Positions 18,743 through 26,705 of a stretch of DNA of 64,000 bases are shown one piece after another. Position 1 is the first letter of the stretch. Each line of letters starts with the position of its first letter. Both the position numbers and the translations under genes were made by a program. Source of the DNA: Arenibacter sp. P308M17 (GTDB lineage Bacteria; Bacteroidota; Bacteroidia; Flavobacteriales; Flavobacteriaceae). The notes beneath the pieces are model-generated. The model was not told where the DNA came from. It ran no database searches and saw nothing but the letters and a program-made list of their open reading frames with translations. The stretch lies in contig NZ_QVON01000003.1 of assembly GCF_003426735.1 (NCBI RefSeq), forward strand, positions 248,001 through 312,000, written 5' to 3'.

Positions 18743-19821
18743 TGTTCCGAAGTAAGAGTTTCAGTTTCCTTTAGCAACACCTTTACAGGAGAACCTTCCT
18801 TTAAGGCCATAACCCCATAGGTTAGTACAGTATCCCCGACCTTTAAACCGGAAACGATCCGTACGGAGCTGCCGGTACGGGCACCCATTTCCACTTCTAC
18901 CTCCTTGGCCTTTCCATTTTCGACGATAAAGATTTTTTTACCATTCTGAACTGGAATCAAAGATTCACTGGGCACCAATAGGGCATCATTGACCGTTTCC
19001 AAGGGTAATATTACATTGGCAAAAGCCCCAGGAAAAAGTTTACCCTCTGGGTTTTCGGCCATCGCCCTCATTTTTAAGGTTCTGGTAGCCACCTCCACTT
19101 CTGGTTCTATGGCATATATTTTGGCACTGTATTCCTCCTTGGAATTGGCCGTTGTGAAAGAAAAGGAAGTTCCAACTTTGATCTGGGCCGCGTATTTTTC
19201 GGGAATGGAAAACGTTATCTTTAACCGATCTGTATCCACCAATTTTGCAACGGGCGTTGCCGGACTAACATAGGTCCCTTTCGAAATGGAACGAAGTCCT
19301 ATAATTCCGGAAAATGGGGCACGAACGGTTGCTTTTGATAATTGTGCGGCTATCAATTCCGATTCTGCACTGGCAGATTGAAAATCGGCACTTGCGATAT
19401 CGTATTCCTCCTGACTGATAGCCTGCTTTTCCAATAACAGTTTTGCCCGCCTTTCATTCTCGGCAGCCAGCTTCTGGGCGGTAGTTACTTTGGACAATTG
19501 CGCCTGTAATTCGATATCGTTCACCTTGAACAGTACCTGACCTTGGGAAACCCTGCCTCCTTCCACAAAATTTATACTTTCAACGACTCCCGATACCTCA
19601 CTTCGTATCTCTATTTGCTCATTTGCCTCCAAAGTACCTGATAGGGAAATATTATCTTTAAATACCTGGGGACGAAGCACCATACCCTCAACTATTGGCA
19701 CCTCAGCGGTGTTAACCGAACTTCCGGATTTGCCTCCTTCGCCATTCTGCATAATACGATAGGTTACCAAGCCCCCTAGTCCGACTAACAATAAGGTATA
19801 AACGATGTATTTTATTTTCAT
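18739..19821 (-). CDS. RND efflux periplasmic adaptor (membrane fusion protein)
   Basis: 360 aa. An N-terminal membrane anchor (IKYIVYTLLLVGLGGLVTYR), then the lipoyl half-motifs (LEANEQIEIRSEVSGVVESI and the partner RAPFSGIIGLRSISKGTYVS), a helical hairpin between them (about 115-160), a beta-barrel domain, and a membrane-proximal domain ending in LTYGVMALKEGSPVKV. It bridges the RND pump and the TolC duct. It is the first gene of the adaptor-pump-duct operon; translation is coupled to the pump by a 4-nt overlap. No regulator gene is adjacent. The upstream 800 bp is repeat-rich and contains no gene. Confidence 0.93.
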   Translation of the reverse strand: MKIKYIVYTLLLVGLGGLVTYRIMQNGEGGKSGSSVNTAEVPIVEGMVLRPQVFKDNISLSGTLEANEQIEIRSEVSGVVESINFVEGGRVSQGQVLFKVNDIELQAQLSKVTTAQKLAAENERRAKLLLEKQAISQEEYDIASADFQSASAESELIAAQLSKATVRAPFSGIIGLRSISKGTYVSPATPVAKLVDTDRLKITFSIPEKYAAQIKVGTSFSFTTANSKEEYSAKIYAIEPEVEVATRTLKMRAMAENPEGKLFPGAFANVILPLETVNDALLVPSESLIPVQNGKKIFIVENGKAKEVEVEMGARTGSSVRIVSGLKVGDTVLTYGVMALKEGSPVKVLLKETETLTSEQ

Positions 19822-19857
19822 AATTTTTGGAGTTGGTAACCAATAATAAAGACACTC

Positions 19858-20039
19858 AGAAACTGTTTACGTTTTATCCTTCGGTTCTCTAACGTTAATT
19901 TCCCCCCCATACTTAATTATATTGGAAGCACCTAGCTTAGTTATGTTCCTCAAAGCACCCTTCGTCCGAAGAAAACCTGCCTGCCGGCAGGCAGGAATAC
20001 ACTATAAAATATTCCGAAAACAAAATTTAAACAGTTTCT
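19858..20039. repeat. 182-bp segment bounded by 12-bp inverted repeats, MITE-like candidate
   Basis: AGAAACTGTTTA at 19858-19869 is repeated in inverted orientation as TAAACAGTTTCT at 20028-20039. Similarity continues inward in weaker form (TTTT...TCGG on both arms). The interior is non-coding and holds the palindrome at 19976-19995. This resembles a terminal-inverted-repeat element that lost its transposase, but no target duplication could be shown. Confidence 0.4.
19976..19995. repeat. Perfect 20-bp GC-rich palindrome
   Basis: CCTGCCTGCCGGCAGGCAGG reads the same on both strands and stands out in an AT-rich spacer. Shorter or decayed relatives occur at 20444-20467, 48965-48987 and 63418-63429, so it is one member of a dispersed palindromic family. 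Confidence 0.7.
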
Positions 20040-20441
20040 AAAAAGACGCTGACAAATCTAATTCTTATGACTCATTTTTAAGAATAGTTACACTTTATTT
20101 AACATTGATTAACATAAAACCAAACAATTATCCAAGATGTTTAGGATAAAACTAACAAAACATAGGGTTTCTAGTGTTATGTTAATGCTATTAGGGAGGC
20201 TAGGTGTCCCCTATATTTTATCCGGTCGAAGCCAAAAACAATTCCCACCCAACTTAGGGATTTCCTAGGCCATAGTGGAGCCCTACCCGGATACATAAGG
20301 GGTGGGCAACGCCTGAGCATTCAAATCCCATTTAATGAGAAAGGGTATTGTGACCTATTTTTCCAATTCCAAACCACATTCCGCTTAATGTAAACTTAAT
20401 GCCTTTCTTTGGTGGTTACACTAAATATACCATTAAATCAC

Positions 20442-20580
20442 ATCCCTGTCTACCGGCAAAGGCAGGGATTTTGGAACGGAATAAAATTTGCTGACAAGGA
20501 CTGGGAGACAAGTCAGCGTTGGGCAGTGGAATACAATTTTTTGCCATTTGCAAACTTCCTACACCAACTATGGACATCCA
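20442..20580. repeat. Decayed dispersed repeat, copy 1
   Basis: A hairpin ATCCCTG/CAGGGAT (20442-20448 with 20463-20469) is followed by TTTTGGAACGGAATAA (20469-20484), then GGGAGACAA and GGGCAGTGGAAT. The same 16-mer and the later blocks, in the same order, occur at 48830-48890. It is non-coding and probably a mobile or REP-like relic. Confidence 0.5.
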
Positions 20581-20645
20581 TAGTTTATAAAATCTAATCC
20601 AAACCATGGGAAGTAAGGTTTTAAGGTTTAACCAAACAATAAAAA

Positions 20646-20852
20646 TTATACCCTTAAAAAAAGGCGCTGCTTATAAAGAATATACAGCAAGGCCCATTGT
20701 ACGCCAATATAACAAAAGACCATGACCACCGCATTATATGGGTCGCCAACCAATTGGCCCAACCATCCAAAAAAGGCATTTGTAGTGTAAGACCAATCGA
20801 TAAAAACTTTGGACAGATAGATTAAAATAGCATTCATGCCGATTACTTAAGA
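20646..20852 (-). pseudogene. C-terminal relic of a DUF5009/NagX-like membrane acyltransferase
   Basis: About 66 codons on the minus strand reading VIG-MNAILIYLSKVFIDWSYT and ending YILYKQRLFLRV, with two hydrophobic stretches. As I recall the family, this matches the last membrane segments of heparan-alpha-glucosaminide N-acetyltransferase-like proteins (DUF5009, NagX), which are normally 350-400 aa. Homology starts abruptly at VIGMN, immediately after an in-frame TAA, and nothing resembling the rest of the gene lies upstream. I read it as the 3' remnant of a deleted gene. Translation from the internal ATG at 20837 would give a 63-aa two-helix peptide, so a new small protein cannot be excluded. 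Confidence 0.6.
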
Positions 20853-20930
20853 AAGAAGATTTTATAAACTGATTTATATCATATGAATCCAAATGAATAC
20901 TTCATACATTAAAATTTAAAATACGGTGTC

Positions 20931-21656
20931 ATGGAACCAAAAAAATATCCCAGGGCAGATTTAAACAGAAAAAGCGGGCTTTTCTTTGTAATTGGCCTCG
21001 TTATAGTATTATTTGTGGTATGGAGGGCTTTGGAGCTAAAAACATACCCCAAGTCAAATGCCGCCATAGAGCAGTTGACGGTAACGGATTACTTGGAAGA
21101 AAAAGTACCGGTTACCGAGGCGTTGAATGTTCCGCCACCCCCTCCTCCTCCAGCGGCCCCCGAGGTCATAGAGATTGTTGAGGATATGGCGGAAATAGAA
21201 GAAACGCTGATTCAAAGCACTGAAATAAATCAGGAGACCATAGTGGAGGAGGCCCCATTAAAGGTCGAAGATATAGCAGTGGTGGAGGAAGAAGAGGAAG
21301 ATATTGAAGTGCCCTTTGCCGTTATAGAAAACGTTCCCGTATTTCCAGGTTGTAAAGAAACCTCCAACCAAGCCCAGAAAGCTTGTTTTCAGAAAAAAAT
21401 CCAGGAGCACATCATAAAACAATTTACCTATCCTGATGTTGCCGTGGAATTGGGCATTGAGGGCAAGGTATACGTGCAATTTATTATAGACAATACCGGT
21501 CATATAACCAATATACGAACAAGGGGACCGGACAAGCTATTGGAAAAGGAAGCCTCCCGTATTATTGCCGCGTTACCGCAAATGATACCAGGAAAGCAAA
21601 GGGGCAGGGCCGTTAAGGTTCCCTATACCATCCCTATCACTTTTAGACTGCAATAA
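20931..21656 (+). CDS. tonB: Energy transducer TonB
   Basis: 241 aa. A short cytoplasmic start (EPKKYPRADLNRKSG), a transmembrane helix at about 16-35 (LFFVIGLVIVLFVVWRAL), a proline run (PPPPPPPAAPE), an acidic periplasmic linker, and the C-terminal TonB domain (about 155-241; EGKVYVQFIIDNTGHITNIR and VPYTIPITF). A VFPGCK segment with two further Cys residues before the domain is typical of Bacteroidota TonB proteins. It couples the proton motive force through ExbBD to outer-membrane receptors such as the SusC protein in this window. ExbB and ExbD are not nearby. The gene is convergent with the metallophosphoesterase that ends at 21731. Confidence 0.92.
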   Translation: MEPKKYPRADLNRKSGLFFVIGLVIVLFVVWRALELKTYPKSNAAIEQLTVTDYLEEKVPVTEALNVPPPPPPPAAPEVIEIVEDMAEIEETLIQSTEINQETIVEEAPLKVEDIAVVEEEEEDIEVPFAVIENVPVFPGCKETSNQAQKACFQKKIQEHIIKQFTYPDVAVELGIEGKVYVQFIIDNTGHITNIRTRGPDKLLEKEASRIIAALPQMIPGKQRGRAVKVPYTIPITFRLQ

Positions 21657-21730
21657 GCACGAAAAAACACTCCCCTTTATTGTGGTACACCTTCATTGTT
21701 GTACCTCCAATTCACTGTAATATTATAGGC

Positions 21731-22633
21731 CTAGGATTTGGCTTTCTTGTAGCTTATCAATTGTTGTGGCCCGTCCAACAACATTCTTACGATCTGCAGG
21801 GTGCCATCATCCTTGGTCGCTATTTCCCATTTAATCAGGGATATGGTCCCTTTTTGGATTTCAATTCCTGTAATACTTCGCGGATGCACACAACTACCAT
21901 CGTTGAAGAAAGGTATTTCCCCGGGTGCAGGAAAACGGGGCCTGTGGGTATGGCCTGCAATCGTCAATATTTCATTATTGGCCAAAATCCACTTTTTTAT
22001 GCGCCTTTCAATTTTGATGAGCTCCCTGTAATTTTTGGCGGGACTTGTGGGATCCGCTATGCCCCATACCTGCAAGGGCTTCCATAAAACACGCACCAGG
22101 AACCTGCCCCAACGCCAAAAGGTGTAGTTCCACCAATCTGCTTGGTGTCCATGCGTTAAAAACAATTCTTGCCCACTTTCACTATGCTTTAAAATTATGG
22201 ATTCATGGTAGGTGATATCCTCGAACAATTCTTTATTGCAATCGTCAATAGGCTCAAAATAGAACGATAAATTCTTTTTTACGTACAATGGATCTTTATA
22301 TACCATGTCATGATTCCCCCAAATCATATGGAGTCTTTTTTCCAGATGAAACTGTCTTAAAAGTTTATATACGTTCTTATGTGCCGTAAAAATGGAATCG
22401 AAATTAAGATTCTCCCACAGTTCATCCCCATCTCCCAATTCAACATATCTATAGCCTTCGTTAAAATAGTGCTTAAGGGCATGGAAATATATATTGCGGT
22501 TATTGGCAAATTCGTCGGCAAAACTACTATCCCCCCTATGGCAGTCACTAAATAGAATTATTTTGGAGCTATCATCAAAAGGCAGGATTTTAGCATTTTT
22601 ATAGGCCTGGGACAATCTGGTAAATGAGGACAT
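21731..22633 (-). CDS. Cytoplasmic calcineurin-like metallophosphoesterase
   Basis: 300 aa, no signal peptide. Metallophosphatase motifs in order: LFSDCHRGD (DxH, about 28-36), ELGDGDELWE (GD), MIWGNHDMVY (GNHD), FLTHGHQADWW and IAGHTHRPR (GHxH). The DCHRGD and GDGDELWE forms recall UDP-2,3-diacylglucosamine hydrolase (LpxH) relatives, but the length and the YHESIILKHSESGQ insertion differ, so I leave the substrate open. It stands alone, convergent with tonB. Confidence 0.85.
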   Translation of the reverse strand: MSSFTRLSQAYKNAKILPFDDSSKIILFSDCHRGDSSFADEFANNRNIYFHALKHYFNEGYRYVELGDGDELWENLNFDSIFTAHKNVYKLLRQFHLEKRLHMIWGNHDMVYKDPLYVKKNLSFYFEPIDDCNKELFEDITYHESIILKHSESGQELFLTHGHQADWWNYTFWRWGRFLVRVLWKPLQVWGIADPTSPAKNYRELIKIERRIKKWILANNEILTIAGHTHRPRFPAPGEIPFFNDGSCVHPRSITGIEIQKGTISLIKWEIATKDDGTLQIVRMLLDGPQQLISYKKAKS

Positions 22634-23058
22634 TGATTTTTGGGTGAAAAGTTAAAACTTTTTTAGCTGTGGACATATAGTTATATAAATTTAGGGCATA
22701 GTACATTACAAAAATCGTCTTATTAAAGCTTCCCGGAAAATCCGTTTTACCCCAATCCCTAAAGGGAGCCTGATTTTCCTCGATTTCTCCCCTGCCCGAC
22801 TACTTCGTTCCCGTCCGTACCGGAACGGGCGGACAGGCGGGCTTTAGGGTCGGGGTCAAAAATTGAGGAAAATCTTACGGAATTGAATTTTGTCATGTAC
22901 TAAGAATTTAGGATCATAAAAAATGGCCCTGTAATACTCCCAAAACCCGGATATTCGTTAAATAACCGAAAAATGAGGTTGTTCGCATACACCCCGATTT
23001 GTAAAATAAACCGATTTCTTTTGTAATTTTACGGTCCAAAATTGGACAAAGGATTACA
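22634..23058. other. 425-bp spacer holding a GC-rich repeat
   Basis: No gene is supportable. A 51-bp repeat at 22791-22841 lies inside a larger symmetric-looking block (about 22749-22873), in which CCCTAAAG and GATTTTCCTC on the left recur as CTTTAGGG and GAGGAAAATC on the right. The order of the two arms is not that of a simple hairpin. The rest is AT-rich, and the promoter of the GAF gene should be near 22998-23031, but the match to consensus is poor. Confidence 0.5.
22791..22841. repeat. 51-bp GC-rich dispersed repeat, copy 1
   Basis: Begins CCTGCCCGACTAC and ends CGGACAGGCGGG. It is identical to 31360-31410 except for one base (T versus A at position 15). It contains nested complementary blocks (CGTTCC/GGAACG and GTCCG/CGGAC) able to form alternative hairpins. 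It is much richer in GC than its surroundings. Confidence 0.85.
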
Positions 23059-25428
23059 ATGAAGGGATTATCAGAAAAAATATCACCTCTTGAACATCAT
23101 ATAAGCTTTAATAAATTATTGAAACAATATGATGAAATGGCGCAAAGCGAAGATTCGTTTTTGGCTTCCAAGGCACGGTATATTTTGGATGCCCAAGCTC
23201 CATTTCCGGAATTGCGCAATGGCTTCACCGATATAGCCATTTTGGAAAAACGCAAGGACGTAATCCAAATTATTTTGCAGGATTTGTTTTCATCCGTACT
23301 TACTGCCAATGAAATAAAAACGGCTTCCTCCCCTTACACGGATATCATATTCAACTCCAGTAGGCGCTTTGAAGAAATATTGGCCGCTGCCGGACCAAAT
23401 TATCTGCCACGGATAAGGAACCAGGAAGAAGAGGTGACTTATATGATGGCCTGTGTGGTCATCCTTAATTTTTATTACGGATTTAACTTAGATTTCAAAA
23501 GACCGTTTTTTTACGATATCCCCGATGCCAAAGGTGTAATGAGGCATTACCGGATTTTATACAATGCCGATTTCATGGAAATTATTCCCAATGGGAAGCC
23601 ATTGGAAATTACCCAGGAAGATGTAGATATGTTATTGGAAAATATAGACAATGTGGATCTATGGAAAACAAAGATCCCGCCCAATAGTTTTATCAGCAAA
23701 GGATTTGTAATCTCGAACATGTTCGATGTTACCGCAGAACATTCCATCTCCGAAATAAAATCCAGCCTGATCATTAAGGATAAAAGTGGGGGCAATTTTA
23801 TAAAAGGGGTAGAGGAAACCTTTAAGTCTTTATTTGGGTTGCCAAATATGCGAATTGGATTCTCGGTGTACAATTCCAAGGAAGAGCAATTTGAAAGGGT
23901 TTCGGCAAACGGAATAGATAGTTTTATTTTGCAAAAGAAACAAGTCGAAATTTGTAATGAGGCCCTTTGCAAATCTTCATACAGTAAATTGATCGAGCAA
24001 AACCACTACTTTGTCATTAGTGATGTTGACAAGCATTACAAGGCTTCAAATGGCATGGCTCCATATAACTGTCTGTACGATCAAAAAATTAAAAGTGCCC
24101 TCTTGGCCCCCATTGCCAAAGAAGGCCAATTATTAGGGGTGTTGGAATTGGTTTCGGACAGGGCAAACGACTTTAACAGTGTTAATGCAAAAAAATTGGA
24201 CGATGTAATCCCCTATATCGTTTCCGCAGTACTGCGATCCCTGGAAGAGGAAGGAAATTTAATAGATGCGGTTATCCAAAACGAATGTACTTCCGTTCAC
24301 CCTTCGGTTTACTGGAAGTTTAAAGAAGAGGCAAAACGCTTTATAAAAGAAGACCATGAAGGCCTACAGCCTTCTTTTCAAGAAATTGTCTTTGATGAAG
24401 TATATCCGCTATATGGACAGGTAGATATTCAAAATTCCTCCCAGGAACGAAATATAGCGATCCAAAGGGATCTCATGATCCAATTGTCCGAAATTAAAGA
24501 AATAATGACCGAGGTATGGCAAAAGTATAATTTGCCAATTTACGAAGAACTTATATTCAGGGTAAACAACCACCTTGAGGAAATCAGGGAGGTCCTACAT
24601 ACCAATAGCGAACAGGCTATTTTCGATTTTGTGCAAGAGGAAATAAATCCGGTATTCGCGCATATCAAAAAATCCGATTCCTACATTCAAAATCTTTTGC
24701 TTTCCTATGAGGCCAAAATAGACCAGGGAACCGGTTCCTACTATGATCACAGAAAAAATTATGACCAAAGCGTAATGCTGGTCAACAAAAAGTTGGCTTC
24801 GGTAATCGACAGCAAGCAGGAAGAAGCGCAGAAAATGTACCCCCATTATTTTGAGAGGTACAAGACCGATGGTGTGGAGCATAATATGTATATAGGGGAT
24901 TCCATAACCGGCGCAAGGGCATTCGACCTGCTTTACCTCAACAACCTGAGGTTATGGCAGCTACAGGTTATCTGTGAAATGGAAAACAAGCATTATTACC
25001 TTAAATCCAAGTTACAGGTACCATTGAACGTAACATCACTTATCCTGGTATATAATGGCTCTTTATCCATTCGTTTTAGAATGGATGAAAAACGTTTTGA
25101 CGTTGACGGCACCTACAATGCCAGGTATGAGATCATTAAAAAACGAATTGATAAATCCTTCATTAAAGGAACCAATGAAAGATTGACCCAAGCCGGTAAA
25201 ATCGCCATAGTCTATTCACAAAAAAAGGATGAACAGGAATACTTGCGCTACATTAGGTTCCTTAAGTCCAAAGGTTATTTCAGCGGCAAGGTAGAAATTG
25301 TAGAATTGGAAGGCTTACAAGGGGTTTCTGGACTAAAGGCCATTAGGGCATCCATTCTATACAAATCCAACATTGAAAAGGACAGGACCTATACCTACGA
25401 GGACTTAATGCTGGAATTGAACAAATAA
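23059..25428 (+). CDS. Large GAF-domain protein, function unknown
   Basis: 789 aa, no signal peptide or membrane segment, so cytoplasmic. Residues about 250-405 form a GAF-like small-molecule sensing domain (LFGLPNMRIGFSVYNSKEEQ, then SALLAPIAKEGQLLGVLELV and FNSVNAKKLDDVIPYIVSAV). The N-terminal 250 residues and C-terminal 380 are helical and unassigned. The C-terminal part contains RYIRFLKSKGYFSGKVEIVE near its end. No kinase, GGDEF, EAL or HTH motif is visible. Full-length proteins of this layout seem restricted to Bacteroidota as far as I know. The gene is monocistronic and convergent with the HD-PycTM gene, with a hairpin between them. Confidence 0.8.
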   Translation: MKGLSEKISPLEHHISFNKLLKQYDEMAQSEDSFLASKARYILDAQAPFPELRNGFTDIAILEKRKDVIQIILQDLFSSVLTANEIKTASSPYTDIIFNSSRRFEEILAAAGPNYLPRIRNQEEEVTYMMACVVILNFYYGFNLDFKRPFFYDIPDAKGVMRHYRILYNADFMEIIPNGKPLEITQEDVDMLLENIDNVDLWKTKIPPNSFISKGFVISNMFDVTAEHSISEIKSSLIIKDKSGGNFIKGVEETFKSLFGLPNMRIGFSVYNSKEEQFERVSANGIDSFILQKKQVEICNEALCKSSYSKLIEQNHYFVISDVDKHYKASNGMAPYNCLYDQKIKSALLAPIAKEGQLLGVLELVSDRANDFNSVNAKKLDDVIPYIVSAVLRSLEEEGNLIDAVIQNECTSVHPSVYWKFKEEAKRFIKEDHEGLQPSFQEIVFDEVYPLYGQVDIQNSSQERNIAIQRDLMIQLSEIKEIMTEVWQKYNLPIYEELIFRVNNHLEEIREVLHTNSEQAIFDFVQEEINPVFAHIKKSDSYIQNLLLSYEAKIDQGTGSYYDHRKNYDQSVMLVNKKLASVIDSKQEEAQKMYPHYFERYKTDGVEHNMYIGDSITGARAFDLLYLNNLRLWQLQVICEMENKHYYLKSKLQVPLNVTSLILVYNGSLSIRFRMDEKRFDVDGTYNARYEIIKKRIDKSFIKGTNERLTQAGKIAIVYSQKKDEQEYLRYIRFLKSKGYFSGKVEIVELEGLQGVSGLKAIRASILYKSNIEKDRTYTYEDLMLELNK

Positions 25429-25429
25429 T

Positions 25430-25450
25430 CTGGTGTCTTGTCAACACCAG
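25430..25450. terminator. Short hairpin between convergent genes, possible terminator
   Basis: CTGGTGT (25430-25436) and ACACCAG (25444-25450) form a 7-bp stem with a 7-nt loop, directly after the GAF gene stop at 25428 and before the HD-PycTM stop at 25461. The following T tract is only TTT, so it is a weak candidate. Confidence 0.45.
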
Positions 25451-25460
25451 TTTCCATTGG

Positions 25461-26651
25461 TCACATACCACGGTCCAGACCAAAATACTTAAAGGATACA
25501 ATAAAGGCAATAACGGAAAGAACCATTCCCAAAATAAAAATAGTGTAGGTCCATCTCAGTATTTTATACTTTCTGTTCAAAACCAATCCAAGATAATATA
25601 GATCCTTGGTCAATGAGGAATAAATATAATCCTTATCCTGTACCAATTCGTTTATTGCCCATTGGTAATCTTCCAATTTCATTTTATGAAAATTGCCAAA
25701 AAACAATAGGTTTACCTTGCGTTGCCTTACATCCTCCTTGGTAAATTCGCCATGGGTAACATTGGGCCTTGTGGCAAGAACGGCAAGCACCATGGACACT
25801 ACACTAAAAACAACAAATAACAGAGTGGGATATACTAAGTAATTATTGGACGGACTGTCCAATTTGGTCATAAGGTTGGACAACACCAATGAAATAATAA
25901 TGGCATTTACCGATAGCAGGATATTAGCTTTGGTATCGGCAATATCACTGAGCATTAAATGATTTTTTAAAGTTACCCGAAACAAGGTCTGTATACCACG
26001 ATCGGGACTTTCACTCTTATATTTGGCCTTTAATTTTTCCTTTTTTACTAAATTTTCATCTGCATTTTTTCCTTTGATCAACCTTCTTATATTTTTATTC
26101 TTTTCTTCCTGCCAATTTTGGAGGGCATAATCGGTATAAAAACGTTGATCCGTTTGCAACATCTTAAGGTTCGTCTCACGCCATTCCTTTTGCGAATAGG
26201 CTGCCATACCCAAAATTTCCAACTCTTCCCTGAGCAGTTCCGAAGTTTCCATATAACTCTTTTTTCCAAAATGGGAACAATCGGCATCCCTTATGATCTC
26301 CTCTAAGAGATTTTGGGGCTCATGGAACCTTTTGCTTGCCATAATAAGGCTGCACACACGATCTATTTTTTGTTCATCATATGCCTGCCGGCCCAAGAAA
26401 TTGCGGGTTATATCACAACTGGTCTCCTCGTGGTTCACAGAACCTTCCGTATATCCGGTATCATGCAACCAAGCTGCCAATAGAACAATCTCGTTTTCCG
26501 CCTCCTCCAAATTATAAAAATTCAATAATTCTTTAGTACTTTTAACCACCCGCTGGGTATGGTTCAAATTGTGGTACAAATAACTGGATGCTAACTTATT
26601 GGATAATAAATCGACAACAAAATTTTCAGTTTTTTCGAGGATTTCCGACAT
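25461..26651 (-). CDS. HD phosphohydrolase fused to a Pycsar-effector-like transmembrane domain (DUF5706)
   Basis: 396 aa. Residues 1-190 are an HD-domain metal-dependent phosphohydrolase with the metal ligands H31 (in YHNLNHTQRV), H63-D64 (LAAWLHDTGY) and D124 (IIRDADCSHFG). After a basic linker comes a DUF5706/PycTM-like region: LFRVTLKNHLMLSDIADTKA (224-242), then hydrophobic segments at about 244-262, 273-293 and 368-388. PycTM is the membrane effector of the Pycsar anti-phage system, which responds to cyclic UMP. Here it is joined to a likely nucleotide-cleaving HD domain and no uridylate cyclase lies nearby. The gene is divergent from the fusion protein gene at 26706, with a 54-nt gap. 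It may sense or degrade a nucleotide and alter the inner membrane, but the role is inferred. Confidence 0.82.
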   Translation of the reverse strand: MSEILEKTENFVVDLLSNKLASSYLYHNLNHTQRVVKSTKELLNFYNLEEAENEIVLLAAWLHDTGYTEGSVNHEETSCDITRNFLGRQAYDEQKIDRVCSLIMASKRFHEPQNLLEEIIRDADCSHFGKKSYMETSELLREELEILGMAAYSQKEWRETNLKMLQTDQRFYTDYALQNWQEEKNKNIRRLIKGKNADENLVKKEKLKAKYKSESPDRGIQTLFRVTLKNHLMLSDIADTKANILLSVNAIIISLVLSNLMTKLDSPSNNYLVYPTLLFVVFSVVSMVLAVLATRPNVTHGEFTKEDVRQRKVNLLFFGNFHKMKLEDYQWAINELVQDKDYIYSSLTKDLYYLGLVLNRKYKILRWTYTIFILGMVLSVIAFIVSFKYFGLDRGM

Positions 26652-26705
26652 AAGAGTTAATTATGCCCCACAAATTACAAAATTTTGATTTCTAATCTGA
26701 TGTAC

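Larger units (their letters stand above)
19822..20645. other. 824-bp spacer without a supportable gene, rich in repeats
   Basis: It separates the efflux operon start from the acyltransferase relic. Short open frames here show no family resemblance. The stretch contains a 12-bp inverted repeat pair bounding 182 bp, a 20-bp perfect GC-rich palindrome, and a decayed copy of a repeat found again after the LacI gene; these are listed separately. The promoter of the efflux operon should lie near 19822-19920, but I cannot identify it with confidence. Confidence 0.6.

Noticed and set aside
20409..20607. Overlapping short open frames on both strands upstream of the acyltransferase relic
   Set aside because: They lie in a decayed repeat, resemble no family and conflict with each other, so they are not called as genes.
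25461..26651. A complete Pycsar anti-phage operon
   Set aside because: Only the effector-like membrane domain is present; no uridylate/cytidylate cyclase gene is adjacent on either side, so the defence label is not supported.
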